Source: CAXBNB01 sp040151475
Lineage (GTDB): Bacteria > Bacteroidota > Bacteroidia > Cytophagales > Cyclobacteriaceae
DNA: 64,000 nt
Direction of reading: 5' to 3'
Assembly (NCBI RefSeq): GCF_040151475.1
Contig: NZ_JBDKWG010000137.1
Span: forward strand, 1 to 64,000
In this document: in pieces, positions 1-8,054 of the stretch
Numbering within the stretch: position 1 is the stretch's first letter
How the letters are laid out: every line of letters begins with the position of its first letter
Position numbers and translations under genes: made by a program
Notes under the pieces: generated by a model
Database searches by the model: none
Told to the model about the DNA's origin: nothing
The model's input: the letters and a program-made list of their open reading frames with translations, nothing else

Positions 1-81
1 TTTGGTTGACTTCCCTGTCAAACACAGATTTACTGCCATCATTTTGAACTCCTTATCGAAGTGTCTTCTTTCTTGTTTCAT
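1..81 (-). CDS. IS3-family transposase OrfA, N-terminal fragment (partial)
   Basis: An open minus-strand frame starts with ATG at 81 and runs off the window; 27 codons are visible. It begins MKQERRHFDKEFKMMAV and continues with NLCLTGKST. This is the typical opening of IS3/IS911-type OrfA proteins (basic start, then F-x-x-E-F-K-x-x-x-V, leading into a helix-turn-helix of the Tnp_1 type). In this family OrfA binds the element ends and is fused to the DDE catalytic OrfB by programmed frameshifting. The plus-strand reading of the same bases has no recognisable product. Confidence 0.62.
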   Translation of the reverse strand, partial: MKQERRHFDKEFKMMAVNLCLTGKSTK

Positions 82-140
82 CTTATGTAAATTTAGCTTA
101 ACGAGCTTAACTTACTGTCCTGTCAAATGTAGCAGTTCCA
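1..140 (-). mobile_element. End of an IS3-like insertion sequence, truncated by the window edge
   Basis: The first 140 bases look like the left end of an IS3-family element read on the minus strand. The putative terminal inverted repeat begins TGGAACTGCTACATTTGACA at position 140 and runs inward, followed by about 30 bases containing a short direct repeat (AGCTTAA twice) and then the start of a transposase OrfA reading frame. The other end, orfB and the target duplication lie outside the window. The exact boundary is inferred from the TG start of the repeat and cannot be confirmed without the second end. Confidence 0.6.
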
Positions 141-326
141 CTGTGAATCACAAGTTACAATACACCTTTCCCAGACACCAAATACACTAAGTTTCGAATT
201 GAATTATTTTAGTGTCTGTAATAGAAAAAAATACATCAACTATAAATTCTTATTACCACATATAATCAATTGATTTAAAAATAGTTAAGTATACATTTTT
301 AGACAAGACTAAAAATGAAAAAGTGG

Positions 327-1100
327 CTAATTTGGTCGTATTTCCTGGATGAAATTACTGATCCTTTGGTCCAGGCTCCCCTCCTCTTTCAATGCATTGA
401 CAAAGGCACTTCCTATGATTCCTCCTTTGGAATATTGGCATACTTCATTGAAAGTATTGTTGTCGGAAATACCGAAACCAATGAGCATAGGAGTTGACAG
501 TTCCAAGGATTTCATACGCTTGAAATAAGCTAGTTGCTCCTCAGAAAACTGACCTTTTGAACCTGTGATACTTGAGGAAGATACCAGGTAAATAAAACCT
601 GTTGACTGCTCGTCTATGGTTTTAATTCGAGACGCAGATGTAGTTGGTGTGATCAGTAAAATATTATGAATTCCGTAAGTATCAAACATTGTTTTGTACT
701 CACTTTGATACACATCTATCGGAAGATCAGGAAGGATCAATCCATCGATCCCCACCTGTTTGCATTGCTCACAAAATGCTTCCATTCCATATTGAAGGGT
801 TGGATTAAGCGAACTCATAATCACTACAGGAATGGTAATCTTCTTCCTCATCCCCTGCAACTGTTCGAAGAGCAATTTCACTGTCATGCCATTTTCAATT
901 GCCTGTAAATTGCTCTGTTGGATTACGGGCCCATCCGCCACTGGATCAGAAAATGGAATTCCAATTTCTATCATGTCCACACCTTCTGCCTGAAGCTTCT
1001 CCAACACAGGAATGGTATCCGTAAGGTTAGGATATCCAGCAGTGAAAAATATCGTAAGGATGTTGCTTTTATTTTCCAGTAAGTTATTTATTCGATTCAT
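327..1100 (-). CDS. trpA: Tryptophan synthase alpha subunit
   Basis: TrpA cleaves indole-3-glycerol phosphate to indole and glyceraldehyde-3-phosphate and passes indole through the tunnel to TrpB. The (beta/alpha)8 barrel signature is clear: the catalytic Glu lies in the IEIGIPFSDP stretch near residue 45 and the catalytic Asp follows in PVADGP. The C-terminal GFGIS and GGIIGSAFV phosphate-binding strands are present. The frame stays open to a TTG at 1115, but the ATG at 1100 (MNRINNLL) is the better start because the five extra codons lie at the edge of a heptamer repeat. Last gene of the trp operon; about 106 bases separate it from trpB. Confidence 0.97.
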   Translation of the reverse strand: MNRINNLLENKSNILTIFFTAGYPNLTDTIPVLEKLQAEGVDMIEIGIPFSDPVADGPVIQQSNLQAIENGMTVKLLFEQLQGMRKKITIPVVIMSSLNPTLQYGMEAFCEQCKQVGIDGLILPDLPIDVYQSEYKTMFDTYGIHNILLITPTTSASRIKTIDEQSTGFIYLVSSSSITGSKGQFSEEQLAYFKRMKSLELSTPMLIGFGISDNNTFNEVCQYSKGGIIGSAFVNALKEEGSLDQRISNFIQEIRPN

Positions 1101-1112
1101 GTTTTTATTAGT

Positions 1113-1154
1113 CAATGGTGAACGGTGAACAGTTAACTGTCAATGGTCAACAGT
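1113..1154. repeat. Six tandem degenerate heptamers between trpB and trpA
   Basis: Six contiguous 7-mers read on plus as caatggt, gaacggt, gaacagt, taactgt, caatggt, caacagt; the consensus is nAAnnGT. They fill part of the trpB-trpA gap. A similar heptamer tract lies at 33181-33258. The period of 7 with divergent copies is visible directly; any function is unknown. Confidence 0.75.
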
Positions 1155-1206
1155 TAAAAAGGTAAAGCACTTCAAAATACAAGCTTTAAGAATCCTGAAA
1201 GACTTC

Positions 1207-2424
1207 TCAAAGCACATTAGCGTCAACCTTCGATTGGTATTTGATATAAGTTTCCAAATCCTTGTCGCCTCTTCCAGATAAGTTGATGACGATAGTTTCC
1301 CCTTCAATAATATCAATTTTATCCAAAACAGCCAAAGCGTGTGACGACTCAATGGCTGGAATAATTCCTTCTGTTTTGCACAAAGCCATTCCGGCAACCA
1401 AAGCTTCATCATCAGTAACGGCCTCAAAATGCACCCTACCAGATTTAAACCAATGCGCCAAAGCCGGCCCGATTCCGGGATAGTCCATCCCTGCCGAAAT
1501 AGAATAAGGTTCTACCACCTGTCCATCATCCGTCTGCATAAATGTAGTCATGCTGCCATGAAGCACTCCTCTTTTGCCAAGGAAAGTAGCCGCCGCAGAT
1601 TCCCCCGAATCAATTCCCAATCCTGCTGCTTCTGCTGCAATCAATTCTACTCCATCATCTTCAATGTAGTTGAAGAAAGCCCCTGTGGCATTACTTCCGC
1701 CACCGACGCAAGCAATCACTTTATTTGGCAAAGCATTCCCAGTTTTCTCCAGCAGTTGTTTTCTAATCTCCTCACTGATCACAGATTGAAAGCGAGCGAC
1801 CATATCCGGATAAGGATGAGGCCCTACGACAGATCCGATAATGTAATGCGTGTCAGAAGCATGGTTGATCCAATACCTGAGTGCTTCATTGGTGGCGTCC
1901 TTCAACGTTCTGTTGCCAGACATTGCTGGAATCACCTCAGCTCCTAAAAGCTTCATACGTCCAACATTTGGCGCCTGACGTTGAATATCCAATTCTCCCA
2001 TAAACACCTTGCACTCCAATCCCTTCAATGCGCAGACTGTGGCAGTTGCCACACCATGTTGCCCTGCTCCCGTCTCTGCTATTATTTTTTTCTTACCAAG
2101 CCGTTCTGCCAACAGCACCTGACCAATAGTATTGTTTACTTTATGCGCACCAGTGTGGCATAAGTCCTCCCTTTTCAAATAAATGTTTGCCTTGTATTTT
2201 TCGGACAGTCTTTTAGCATAGTACAAAGGTGTTGGCCTTCCAGCATAGTCGTGCAACAACAGTTGCAATTCCTCCTGAAACGAAGTATCACCCATGATGG
2301 CCAAATATTGTTCCTGTAATTCCTGAACATTGGCATGCAGCATTTCGGGGATAAAAGCCCCACCGAAACTCCCAAAATATCCTTTTTCATTCGGGTACAA
2401 TTGTGTCAATTCTTTCTCTTCCAT
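1207..2424 (-). CDS. trpB: Tryptophan synthase beta subunit
   Basis: TrpB joins indole and serine to make tryptophan using pyridoxal phosphate. The PLP lysine lies in HTGAHKVNNT and the phosphate-binding glycine loop is GGGSNATG. Residues GRPTPLYYAKRLSEKY near the start and ETGAGQHG are family hallmarks. Length 405 residues is normal for the TrpB1 type that partners TrpA. Its start codon directly abuts the trpF stop (2424/2425), suggesting translational coupling. Confidence 0.98.
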   Translation of the reverse strand: MEEKELTQLYPNEKGYFGSFGGAFIPEMLHANVQELQEQYLAIMGDTSFQEELQLLLHDYAGRPTPLYYAKRLSEKYKANIYLKREDLCHTGAHKVNNTIGQVLLAERLGKKKIIAETGAGQHGVATATVCALKGLECKVFMGELDIQRQAPNVGRMKLLGAEVIPAMSGNRTLKDATNEALRYWINHASDTHYIIGSVVGPHPYPDMVARFQSVISEEIRKQLLEKTGNALPNKVIACVGGGSNATGAFFNYIEDDGVELIAAEAAGLGIDSGESAAATFLGKRGVLHGSMTTFMQTDDGQVVEPYSISAGMDYPGIGPALAHWFKSGRVHFEAVTDDEALVAGMALCKTEGIIPAIESSHALAVLDKIDIIEGETIVINLSGRGDKDLETYIKYQSKVDANVL

Positions 2425-3042
2425 CTATCTTATTGTCTTAATAAACTCCTTAACTTTTGTTGCATCTTTTAAGCCCGGCTTTATTTCAAACCCGCTATTC
2501 AAATCCGCACCCCATAGGGCATCCATCATTAAACCAGCTACGTCCTCGGCATCTTCCACTGTGAGCCCACCACTCAATAAAAAGGGCTTGCTCAGTTTAT
2601 AATCCTCCAATGCCTTCCAATTGAATTTCATCCCATTTCCGCCATAGTTTTTCCCTTTGGTATCAAAAAGAAAATAATCAACAACATCCTCGTAATTCTT
2701 CAATTCGGCCTCATTCAAAGTGTCTTTTACTGAAAATGCCTTTATGATTTTATACCCTGCTTGCTTCAAGCTCTCACAATATTCAGGTGATTCATCTCCG
2801 TGCAATTGGAGAAGGTCAAGTTGGTATGCTTCGGCTATGTTCTTCACCTCTACCTCCTCTTCATTCACAAACACGCCTACCTTCATCACATTTAGTTGAG
2901 TAACAAATTTAGCATCTACATCCCCTTTACCCACACTTCTTGGTGATTTGGAGTAAAAGATCAATCCTATCCAGTCAACTCCAGCTGCTATCACCTCCTC
3001 TATATTCGATTGAGTATTTAAACCACAAACTTTAACTTTCAT
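2425..3042 (-). CDS. trpF: Phosphoribosylanthranilate isomerase
   Basis: TrpF carries out the Amadori rearrangement of phosphoribosylanthranilate to CdRP. The barrel begins MKVKVCGL with the conserved catalytic Cys6, and the catalytic Asp lies in LFDTKGKNYGG. The terminal phosphate site appears as LSGGLTVED and DLNSGFE. Length 205 residues is usual. Located between trpC and trpB, with a 30-base gap from trpC. Confidence 0.96.
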   Translation of the reverse strand: MKVKVCGLNTQSNIEEVIAAGVDWIGLIFYSKSPRSVGKGDVDAKFVTQLNVMKVGVFVNEEEVEVKNIAEAYQLDLLQLHGDESPEYCESLKQAGYKIIKAFSVKDTLNEAELKNYEDVVDYFLFDTKGKNYGGNGMKFNWKALEDYKLSKPFLLSGGLTVEDAEDVAGLMMDALWGADLNSGFEIKPGLKDATKVKEFIKTIR

Positions 3043-3072
3043 ACTGATTTTACCTGGTTATCAACAATTTCA

Positions 3073-3852
3073 CTAAACGGCTAAAAATGATTTCAATTCC
3101 CGGGCAGGGTCAGCATGCCTCATAAACTGCTCTCCTATCAAAAACCCTTTATATCCTGCCTGATTGATCAAATTCAAGTCGTCAATGCTCCTCAATCCGC
3201 TTTCGGATATTTTCACCACATCCTTTGAAAGTTTCTCTGCCAAATTGATGGACGTGTAAATACTGGTTTCAAATGTTTTCAGGTTTCTATTGTTTACTCC
3301 CAGAATGTCGATGTATTCCATCAAATCTTCCTGATATTCTTCTTCAGAATGGATTTCTAAAAGGATTTCCAACCCAACTTGCCTGGCCAGTTTTGCCAGA
3401 TTCGTTATTTCGGTTTTGGAAAGGCATGCAGCAATCAGCAACATTACATCCGCTCCCATTGCTTTGGTTTCTATCACCTGATATTCATCGACAATAAAAT
3501 CCTTTCTCAGCACAGGGCAAGTCAACTCCTTTCTTGCACGAATGAGGTCTTCGTAAGTCCCACCAAAAAACGGAGTATCAGTCAATATAGAAATACCTGA
3601 TGCTCCAGCATGCTGATAGCCCTTTGTGGTTTCCACTACATCTAATTTATCGTTGATGATTCCTTTGGAAGGGGATTTTCTTTTAAATTCTGAAATGATT
3701 CCAAAAGGTTCAGCATCAATCAACCGTCGCTTCAATGAGATGCCTTTTCTTTGAAAGGATTCTCCTTTTTCCAGTTCAGATACCTTCATATTTTCTTTAT
3801 GGGCAGCTACTTCCTTTTTCTTCTCTAAAACTATCTTTTCCAGTATATCCAT
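3073..3852 (-). CDS. trpC: Indole-3-glycerol phosphate synthase
   Basis: TrpC cyclises CdRP to indole-3-glycerol phosphate. The family motif FKRKSPSKG near residue 57 supplies a catalytic lysine, and LRKDFIVDEYQ is the second hallmark. The motifs GVNNRNLKTF and SESGLRS close the barrel and phosphate site. It is a stand-alone enzyme of 259 residues, not fused to TrpF as in enterobacteria. It lies 28 bases downstream of trpD. Confidence 0.97.
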   Translation of the reverse strand: MDILEKIVLEKKKEVAAHKENMKVSELEKGESFQRKGISLKRRLIDAEPFGIISEFKRKSPSKGIINDKLDVVETTKGYQHAGASGISILTDTPFFGGTYEDLIRARKELTCPVLRKDFIVDEYQVIETKAMGADVMLLIAACLSKTEITNLAKLARQVGLEILLEIHSEEEYQEDLMEYIDILGVNNRNLKTFETSIYTSINLAEKLSKDVVKISESGLRSIDDLNLINQAGYKGFLIGEQFMRHADPARELKSFLAV

Positions 3853-3880
3853 TTCTCTTATTTCCTAAACCTATAAGGAT

Positions 3881-4870
3881 TTATTTCCCTAAAAACTTAT
3901 TAAAAGCATATAATGCCTTACCTGAGACCAATGATTCTCTTGCCATCTCTACTCCTTCTTTAAGACTATTTGCTTTTGAAGCACAAAACAAACCCAGTCC
4001 TGCATTGGCAATAGTTACGTCTATCTGAGCGTCTGTTGCTTCATTTTTCAACACATTAAGAAAAATCTTAGCTGACTCCTCTATTGTTCCCCCTGCATAC
4101 AACGATTCTGGTGACAAGTGCTTCAAGCCTAAATCTTCGGGTTTGTATAGGTTAATACCGTTTTTATCGGCAACCATAAAATCACCTGTCAGTGAGATTT
4201 CATCGTAACCATCTACTGCATGCACCACAGCAAACTCAATGTTATCTTCTTTCAATAACGACTGATACAATCCCTGCACCTCCAAATTATAAACTCCGGA
4301 CAATTGCTTCTTTGGACGGCTGGGATTGACCAAAGGGCCAAGCATGTTGAAAAATGTCTTCATTCCCAATTCCTTTCTCGCTGGACCTACGTGCTTCATG
4401 GCAGGATGAAACAACGGCGCATGAAGAAAACAAATCCCTGCCTGATCTATTTCTTTTCGCAGGCGATCTGCATCATTGGTAAACTCATAGCCAAAATGAT
4501 TGAGCAGGTTAGATGAACCACAAGAAGAAGACACTCCATTGTTGCCATGCTTGGCTATATTTTGTCCAGCTCCGGCTACTACAAAAGAAGCCAAAGTAGA
4601 AATGTTAAACGTATCTTTTCCATCCCCTCCAGTACCACACATATCCATGACATCATAATCACTCAAATCCACTGGTACACAAAGATCTAGCATCGCATCT
4701 TTAAACCCTCCTAACTCCTCAGGAAGTATTGGCCTCATCATAAATACTGTCAGAAAGCAGGAAATTAAGCTATTGTTATGAGCACCACTGGCCAGCTCTG
4801 TCAAAGCTTCCCGTGCTTCCTGCCTGTTTAGGGTCTGATTCTCTAAAAGTTTGTTTAAGATGTCTTTCAT
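3881..4870 (-). CDS. trpD: Anthranilate phosphoribosyltransferase
   Basis: TrpD transfers phosphoribose from PRPP to anthranilate. The PRPP-binding motif CGTGGDGKDTFNIST, the KHGNNGVSSSCGS loop and the anthranilate-side motif GPLVNP are all present. At 329 residues it is stand-alone, without a fused glutaminase. The gap to trpG upstream is about 87 bases and contains a palindromic repeat. Confidence 0.97.
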   Translation of the reverse strand: MKDILNKLLENQTLNRQEAREALTELASGAHNNSLISCFLTVFMMRPILPEELGGFKDAMLDLCVPVDLSDYDVMDMCGTGGDGKDTFNISTLASFVVAGAGQNIAKHGNNGVSSSCGSSNLLNHFGYEFTNDADRLRKEIDQAGICFLHAPLFHPAMKHVGPARKELGMKTFFNMLGPLVNPSRPKKQLSGVYNLEVQGLYQSLLKEDNIEFAVVHAVDGYDEISLTGDFMVADKNGINLYKPEDLGLKHLSPESLYAGGTIEESAKIFLNVLKNEATDAQIDVTIANAGLGLFCASKANSLKEGVEMARESLVSGKALYAFNKFLGK

Positions 4871-4878
4871 ATTCTATT

Positions 4879-4927
4879 AGGCTAAAGCCTTTTTGTTTTT
4901 AGTGCCACGGGTTAAAGCCTCGTGGCA
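4879..4927. repeat. Palindromic intergenic repeat between trpG and trpD
   Basis: Two hairpins occupy the gap. AGGCTAAAGCCT at 4879-4890 is a palindrome (5-bp stem) followed on plus by TTTTT, and TGCCACG at 4903-4909 pairs with CGTGGCA at 4921-4927. The layout resembles dispersed REP-like elements of Bacteroidota. It lies in the middle of an actively ordered operon, so it is presumably transcribed as part of the trp mRNA. It could modulate transcript stability; that is inference. Confidence 0.6.
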
Positions 4928-4957
4928 AGTCAATACTCCTTATCAAGGATTCCAATT

Positions 4958-5527
4958 TCAAGTCTTCACCCAGTTTTCCATCATAATCTTTCCATGCTCG
5001 GTAAGGATAGATTCTGGGTGAAATTGTACACCTTTTACATTATACTCTTTGTGAGAGATGGCCATGATTTCTCCTTTTGGATCTACTGCTGTCACCTTCA
5101 AGTCTGCACCAATAGTATCGGGCCTGATAGCCCATGAATGGTAACGGCATACCTTAAATTTCTCAGGAATATTGCTGAAAAAAGCATCATTCCCCTGAGT
5201 CATCACATCGGTAGTTACTCCATGCAATACATCGTCCATATTGTACAATGAAGAGCCAAATACCTCACCAATAGCCTGATGCCCAAGACATACACCCAAA
5301 ATTGATTTTGTAGGTGCGTATTTTCTAATCAGCTCCATCATTATCCCGGCATCCACCGGAACACCCGGGCCAGGCGAAAGCAATATTTTATCATAACTTT
5401 CCACCTCTTCCACAGTCATCTGATCGTTTCGAATAACATCCAGTTTTGCTCCATAGCCCAATTCCTTGAGGATATGCACCAGATTGTAGGTGAAAGAATC
5501 ATAATTATCTAAAACCAATATTTTCAT
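4958..5527 (-). CDS. trpG: Anthranilate synthase component II (glutamine amidotransferase)
   Basis: TrpG releases ammonia from glutamine for TrpE. It is a class I amidotransferase with oxyanion motif SPGPG, nucleophile Cys80 in GVCLGHQAIG, and His170-Pro-Glu172 in FHPES completing the triad. The 189-residue length is normal. The pabA paralogue is possible by sequence alone, but the position between trpE and trpD supports trpG; dual use for folate synthesis cannot be excluded. Confidence 0.96.
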   Translation of the reverse strand: MKILVLDNYDSFTYNLVHILKELGYGAKLDVIRNDQMTVEEVESYDKILLSPGPGVPVDAGIMMELIRKYAPTKSILGVCLGHQAIGEVFGSSLYNMDDVLHGVTTDVMTQGNDAFFSNIPEKFKVCRYHSWAIRPDTIGADLKVTAVDPKGEIMAISHKEYNVKGVQFHPESILTEHGKIMMENWVKT

Positions 5528-5563
5528 TATACTTTTATATTAATTCTTTATCTCCTTTGTAAA

Positions 5564-6973
5564 CTATCCGATTTTCTCTGCCAATTCTATAGCCTTCACC
5601 AACGCTCCTACTTTATTGTAAACCTCCTGAACCTCACTGTCAGGAACAGACTTTGCCACTACTCCGGCACCTGCCTGAAAAAACAATGTATTGTTCTGAC
5701 TCAATAGTGACCTGATGATAATAGCATGATTAAAATTACCCGAGAAATCCATAAACCCAATCATACCTCCATAATACCCTCTTTTCGTTTTCTCATAGCC
5801 ATCAATCAACTGCATGGCTCTGTGCTTTGGAGCACCGGATAATGTCCCGGCAGGAAAAGTATCCGCAGCAACATCAAGTATGCCTTTATTCAACTGGGCT
5901 GACACTTTAGACACCAGATGTATTACATGCGAAAAGTATTGTACCTCCTTAAACTTTTCCACAACAACACCTTCACCTGACTTGCTCAGGTCATTTCTTG
6001 CCAGATCAACCAGCATTACGTGTTCAGATGTTTCCTTTTCATCGTTTGAAAGCTGAAGAGCCAACTCATAATCACGCTGATCGTCCCCTGTCCTTCTGTA
6101 CGTTCCCGCAATAGGAAATATAGAAGCCTTATTGTCCTGTACTACCAGTTGTGCTTCCGGCGAAGAACCAAAAATCGTATAATTGCCATAGTCGAAATAG
6201 AACAAGTACGGCGATGGGTTGATACTTCTCAATGCCCTATAGACCTGAAAATCATCCCCTTTATATTTGGTAGAAAAACCACGAGAAAGCACCATTTGAA
6301 AAGTATCTCCCTTCTTGCAATGCATTATAGCTTTCTCCACGACAGACTTAAATTCTGCATCTGTAATCGGAGACACAATATTTTTATCAGTTTCAAAATC
6401 CAAAGTTGCAGGAGTATCATTGGAGTTGATCAATGCCAATACATCCTTTAGTCCGGATTTTGAATCAACTCCTTCGATGGTATTTTCTGTAATAAAAATA
6501 CGGCTATTGAAGTGGTCAAAAGCTATGACATACCTAAAGAATACATAGTGCATAAGTGGCACATCATATTTAGAGTCTTTTTGTTTATCAAGTTTAATAT
6601 CTTCAAAGTGTTCTATTGCTTCATAAGCTGTAAAACCAAACAACCCATTTCTGATGTACTTATCATTTTTAGTTTCCGCAGAAAAGGAAGCAACAAAATC
6701 CTTCACCTCATCCAATAAATTAATTTGAACTGTTGGTTTTTTATCAGTTTTTCCATCAGGATATGAAATGATAAGAGAATCTGAATCTGCTTTTAGATGA
6801 GCAATTGGATCTAATCCTAGGTATGAAAAGCTATTTTCACGAGCATGGTAATCAGAACTTTCCAGTAAAAAAGAATTAGGATATTTTTCACGCACTCTCA
6901 GGTAAACCCTGACGGGAGTTTCCAAATCTCCTAACATTTCTTTAGTTTCTGAAATTATTTTATAGTCACTCAT
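5564..6973 (-). CDS. trpE: Anthranilate synthase component I
   Basis: TrpE makes anthranilate from chorismate with ammonia from TrpG. The N-terminal LLESSD segment near residue 37 is the conserved tryptophan feedback-binding element. The chorismate-binding half contains FQMVLSR, IAGTYRRTGDDQRD, ELLADP-like MLVDLARND, and GTLSGAPKHRAM. Length 469 residues is typical. It is the first structural gene of the operon, and its start lies about 17 bases downstream of the attenuator hairpin. Confidence 0.97.
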   Translation of the reverse strand: MSDYKIISETKEMLGDLETPVRVYLRVREKYPNSFLLESSDYHARENSFSYLGLDPIAHLKADSDSLIISYPDGKTDKKPTVQINLLDEVKDFVASFSAETKNDKYIRNGLFGFTAYEAIEHFEDIKLDKQKDSKYDVPLMHYVFFRYVIAFDHFNSRIFITENTIEGVDSKSGLKDVLALINSNDTPATLDFETDKNIVSPITDAEFKSVVEKAIMHCKKGDTFQMVLSRGFSTKYKGDDFQVYRALRSINPSPYLFYFDYGNYTIFGSSPEAQLVVQDNKASIFPIAGTYRRTGDDQRDYELALQLSNDEKETSEHVMLVDLARNDLSKSGEGVVVEKFKEVQYFSHVIHLVSKVSAQLNKGILDVAADTFPAGTLSGAPKHRAMQLIDGYEKTKRGYYGGMIGFMDFSGNFNHAIIIRSLLSQNNTLFFQAGAGVVAKSVPDSEVQEVYNKVGALVKAIELAEKIG

Positions 6974-6989
6974 ATTGATTAAAAGTCAT

Positions 6990-7019
6990 AAAAAAAGCCC
7001 GCTTGAACAGCGAGCTTTT
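6990..7019 (-). terminator. trp attenuator: Rho-independent terminator before trpE
   Basis: On the minus strand AAAAGCTCGC pairs with GCGGGCTTTT in a 10-bp stem (one G-U pair) with a 7-base loop TGTTCAA, ending in a run of seven T. It sits between the leader peptide and trpE, where premature termination would switch off the operon. Confidence 0.87.
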
Positions 7020-7076
7020 GTAGTTTTATTTTTTACAAATACAGATTAATGCCGTTCACAACTCATATTGAATTGT
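7004..7076 (-). promoter_or_regulatory. trp leader RNA: antiterminator and pause structures
   Basis: On the minus strand TGAACGGC (7058-7051) can pair over 8 bp with GCTGTTCA (7011-7004), which forms part of the upstream arm and loop of the terminator, so the two folds exclude each other. A further hairpin, ACAATTC (7076-7070) with GAGTTGT (7064-7058), lies over the leader stop codon. A ribosome stalled at the Trp codons (7086-7078) leaves 7058-7051 free and favours antitermination. A ribosome waiting at the stop codon (7065-7063) would cover 7058-7051 and let the terminator form. Pairings were found by eye; no energies were computed. Confidence 0.72.
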
Positions 7077-7113
7077 TCCACCACCAAATCATATTTGTGT
7101 TAATCGTCTTCAT
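7063..7113 (-). CDS. trpL: trp operon leader peptide (16 residues, three tandem Trp codons)
   Basis: The short frame encodes MKTINTNMIWWWNNSI, with TGG-TGG-TGG at 7086-7078 and stop TGA at 7065-7063. Tryptophan is the rarest residue, so three in a row just before an intrinsic terminator and trpE is the hallmark of ribosome-mediated attenuation. When charged tRNA-Trp is scarce the ribosome should stall on these codons. The peptide itself is not expected to have another role. No clear Shine-Dalgarno is visible; a promoter box ends only 7 bases before the ATG. Confidence 0.8.
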   Translation of the reverse strand: MKTINTNMIWWWNNSI

Positions 7114-7120
7114 TGTGCTG

Positions 7121-7128
7121 CAAACATA
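7121..7128 (-). promoter_or_regulatory. Candidate -7 promoter box of the trp operon
   Basis: TATGTTTG on the minus strand matches the Bacteroidota -7 consensus TAnnTTTG. It ends 7 bases before the leader-peptide ATG, so transcription would start at or next to that ATG. The -33 region is T-rich without a clear match. Confidence 0.5.
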
Positions 7129-7171
7129 AAGTATGAAATGAATTAAAAAAATAAATTACCATAAAAAACTT

Positions 7172-8050
7172 TTATGGAGTCACTTCTGCATATTTCACTG
7201 TAATTTCAGAAGCACCAAAATAGCCCAGCACCAGCTCTTCTTGGTCATCCAGACAAAATATATTCCCCTTTACGGTAGAAGGCGGAGTGCTTGGCCCTAT
7301 CTGATCACTACTTATCTGAGAGATCAATAACGAATAGTAATCAAATGCTCTCTGGCTTAGTGACCATTGCTCCAACTTCAATTTGTCTCCTGATTTCAAA
7401 AACACATCTGTCACCTTAGTCTCAAATACATTCCCATTAGTAAACTTATCATCAAAAATCACAATTTCTTCCGGTTTGTTCTTTAATGTATCATTGATAT
7501 ACATTTTCCATCTATAAAAATTCCGAACATTGGGAATATCATTGATAGCTCCTTTGGTGAAATACACTTTTGCATTTGGGTCTGTTATGGGCAGCTCCGG
7601 ATCGAATGCAGTATCAAAAAACACTGTATCCAAATCAGATACAGCATTCAATACTTCCCAAGCCGAAGCATACTGCGACCCTCCCGAAATATTTACATGT
7701 AATACATAAGCATTTCCGGGAGTGCCCACCAGTTCGCTGGCATTGGAATGATATGTACCCGATTCATTCGTTTCTACAAAATCAAAACGATTAGAAAATC
7801 TATCCAACACATATACTTCAGCTCCGGAAATCCCAGGGTCGGTAGTTTGATCATTGAAACCAACGGTTCGGCTTACCGAAACCGTATAAGGCTCTTCCAA
7901 ATTGGTAATCCATCCTGAAATAACTATTCTTTCAGCTCCCAAAGGCAAATCCAGATTAATAGAATCTTCACAGCATACTGCTAAAATAAAAACACAAAAA
8001 GCCAGTGTGTTTCTTTTCCATCTGGTAATATGACTTTGATAATGTTTCAA
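7172..8050 (-). CDS. DUF4249 family outer-membrane-associated lipoprotein
   Basis: The 292-residue protein has a basic start, a hydrophobic segment and Cys25-Cys26 (LAVCCED), consistent with a lipoprotein signal. The mature start (INLDLPLGAERIVISGWITN) and the later 'VSVSRTVGFND' and 'GAEVYVLD' segments match the DUF4249 pattern. DUF4249 proteins are nearly always encoded next to a TonB-dependent receptor; here the receptor gene ends 4 bases upstream. The partner role is unknown, though it may act as a surface cap or accessory subunit. Last gene of the signalling module. Confidence 0.82.
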   Translation of the reverse strand: MKHYQSHITRWKRNTLAFCVFILAVCCEDSINLDLPLGAERIVISGWITNLEEPYTVSVSRTVGFNDQTTDPGISGAEVYVLDRFSNRFDFVETNESGTYHSNASELVGTPGNAYVLHVNISGGSQYASAWEVLNAVSDLDTVFFDTAFDPELPITDPNAKVYFTKGAINDIPNVRNFYRWKMYINDTLKNKPEEIVIFDDKFTNGNVFETKVTDVFLKSGDKLKLEQWSLSQRAFDYYSLLISQISSDQIGPSTPPSTVKGNIFCLDDQEELVLGYFGASEITVKYAEVTP

Positions 8051-8054
8051 AAAT

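Noticed and set aside
2..190. Plus-strand 62-codon frame at the window start
   Set aside because: Its bases encode an IS3 OrfA start and terminal repeat on the other strand; the plus protein has no family features.
173..219. CAGACAC / GTGTCTG inverted repeat as a trp operon terminator
   Set aside because: The loop is long and no T run follows on the minus strand at the right place.
1429..1947. Long plus-strand frame of 172 codons opposite trpB
   Set aside because: It is antisense to a certain gene, with no start signal and unnatural composition; a shadow.
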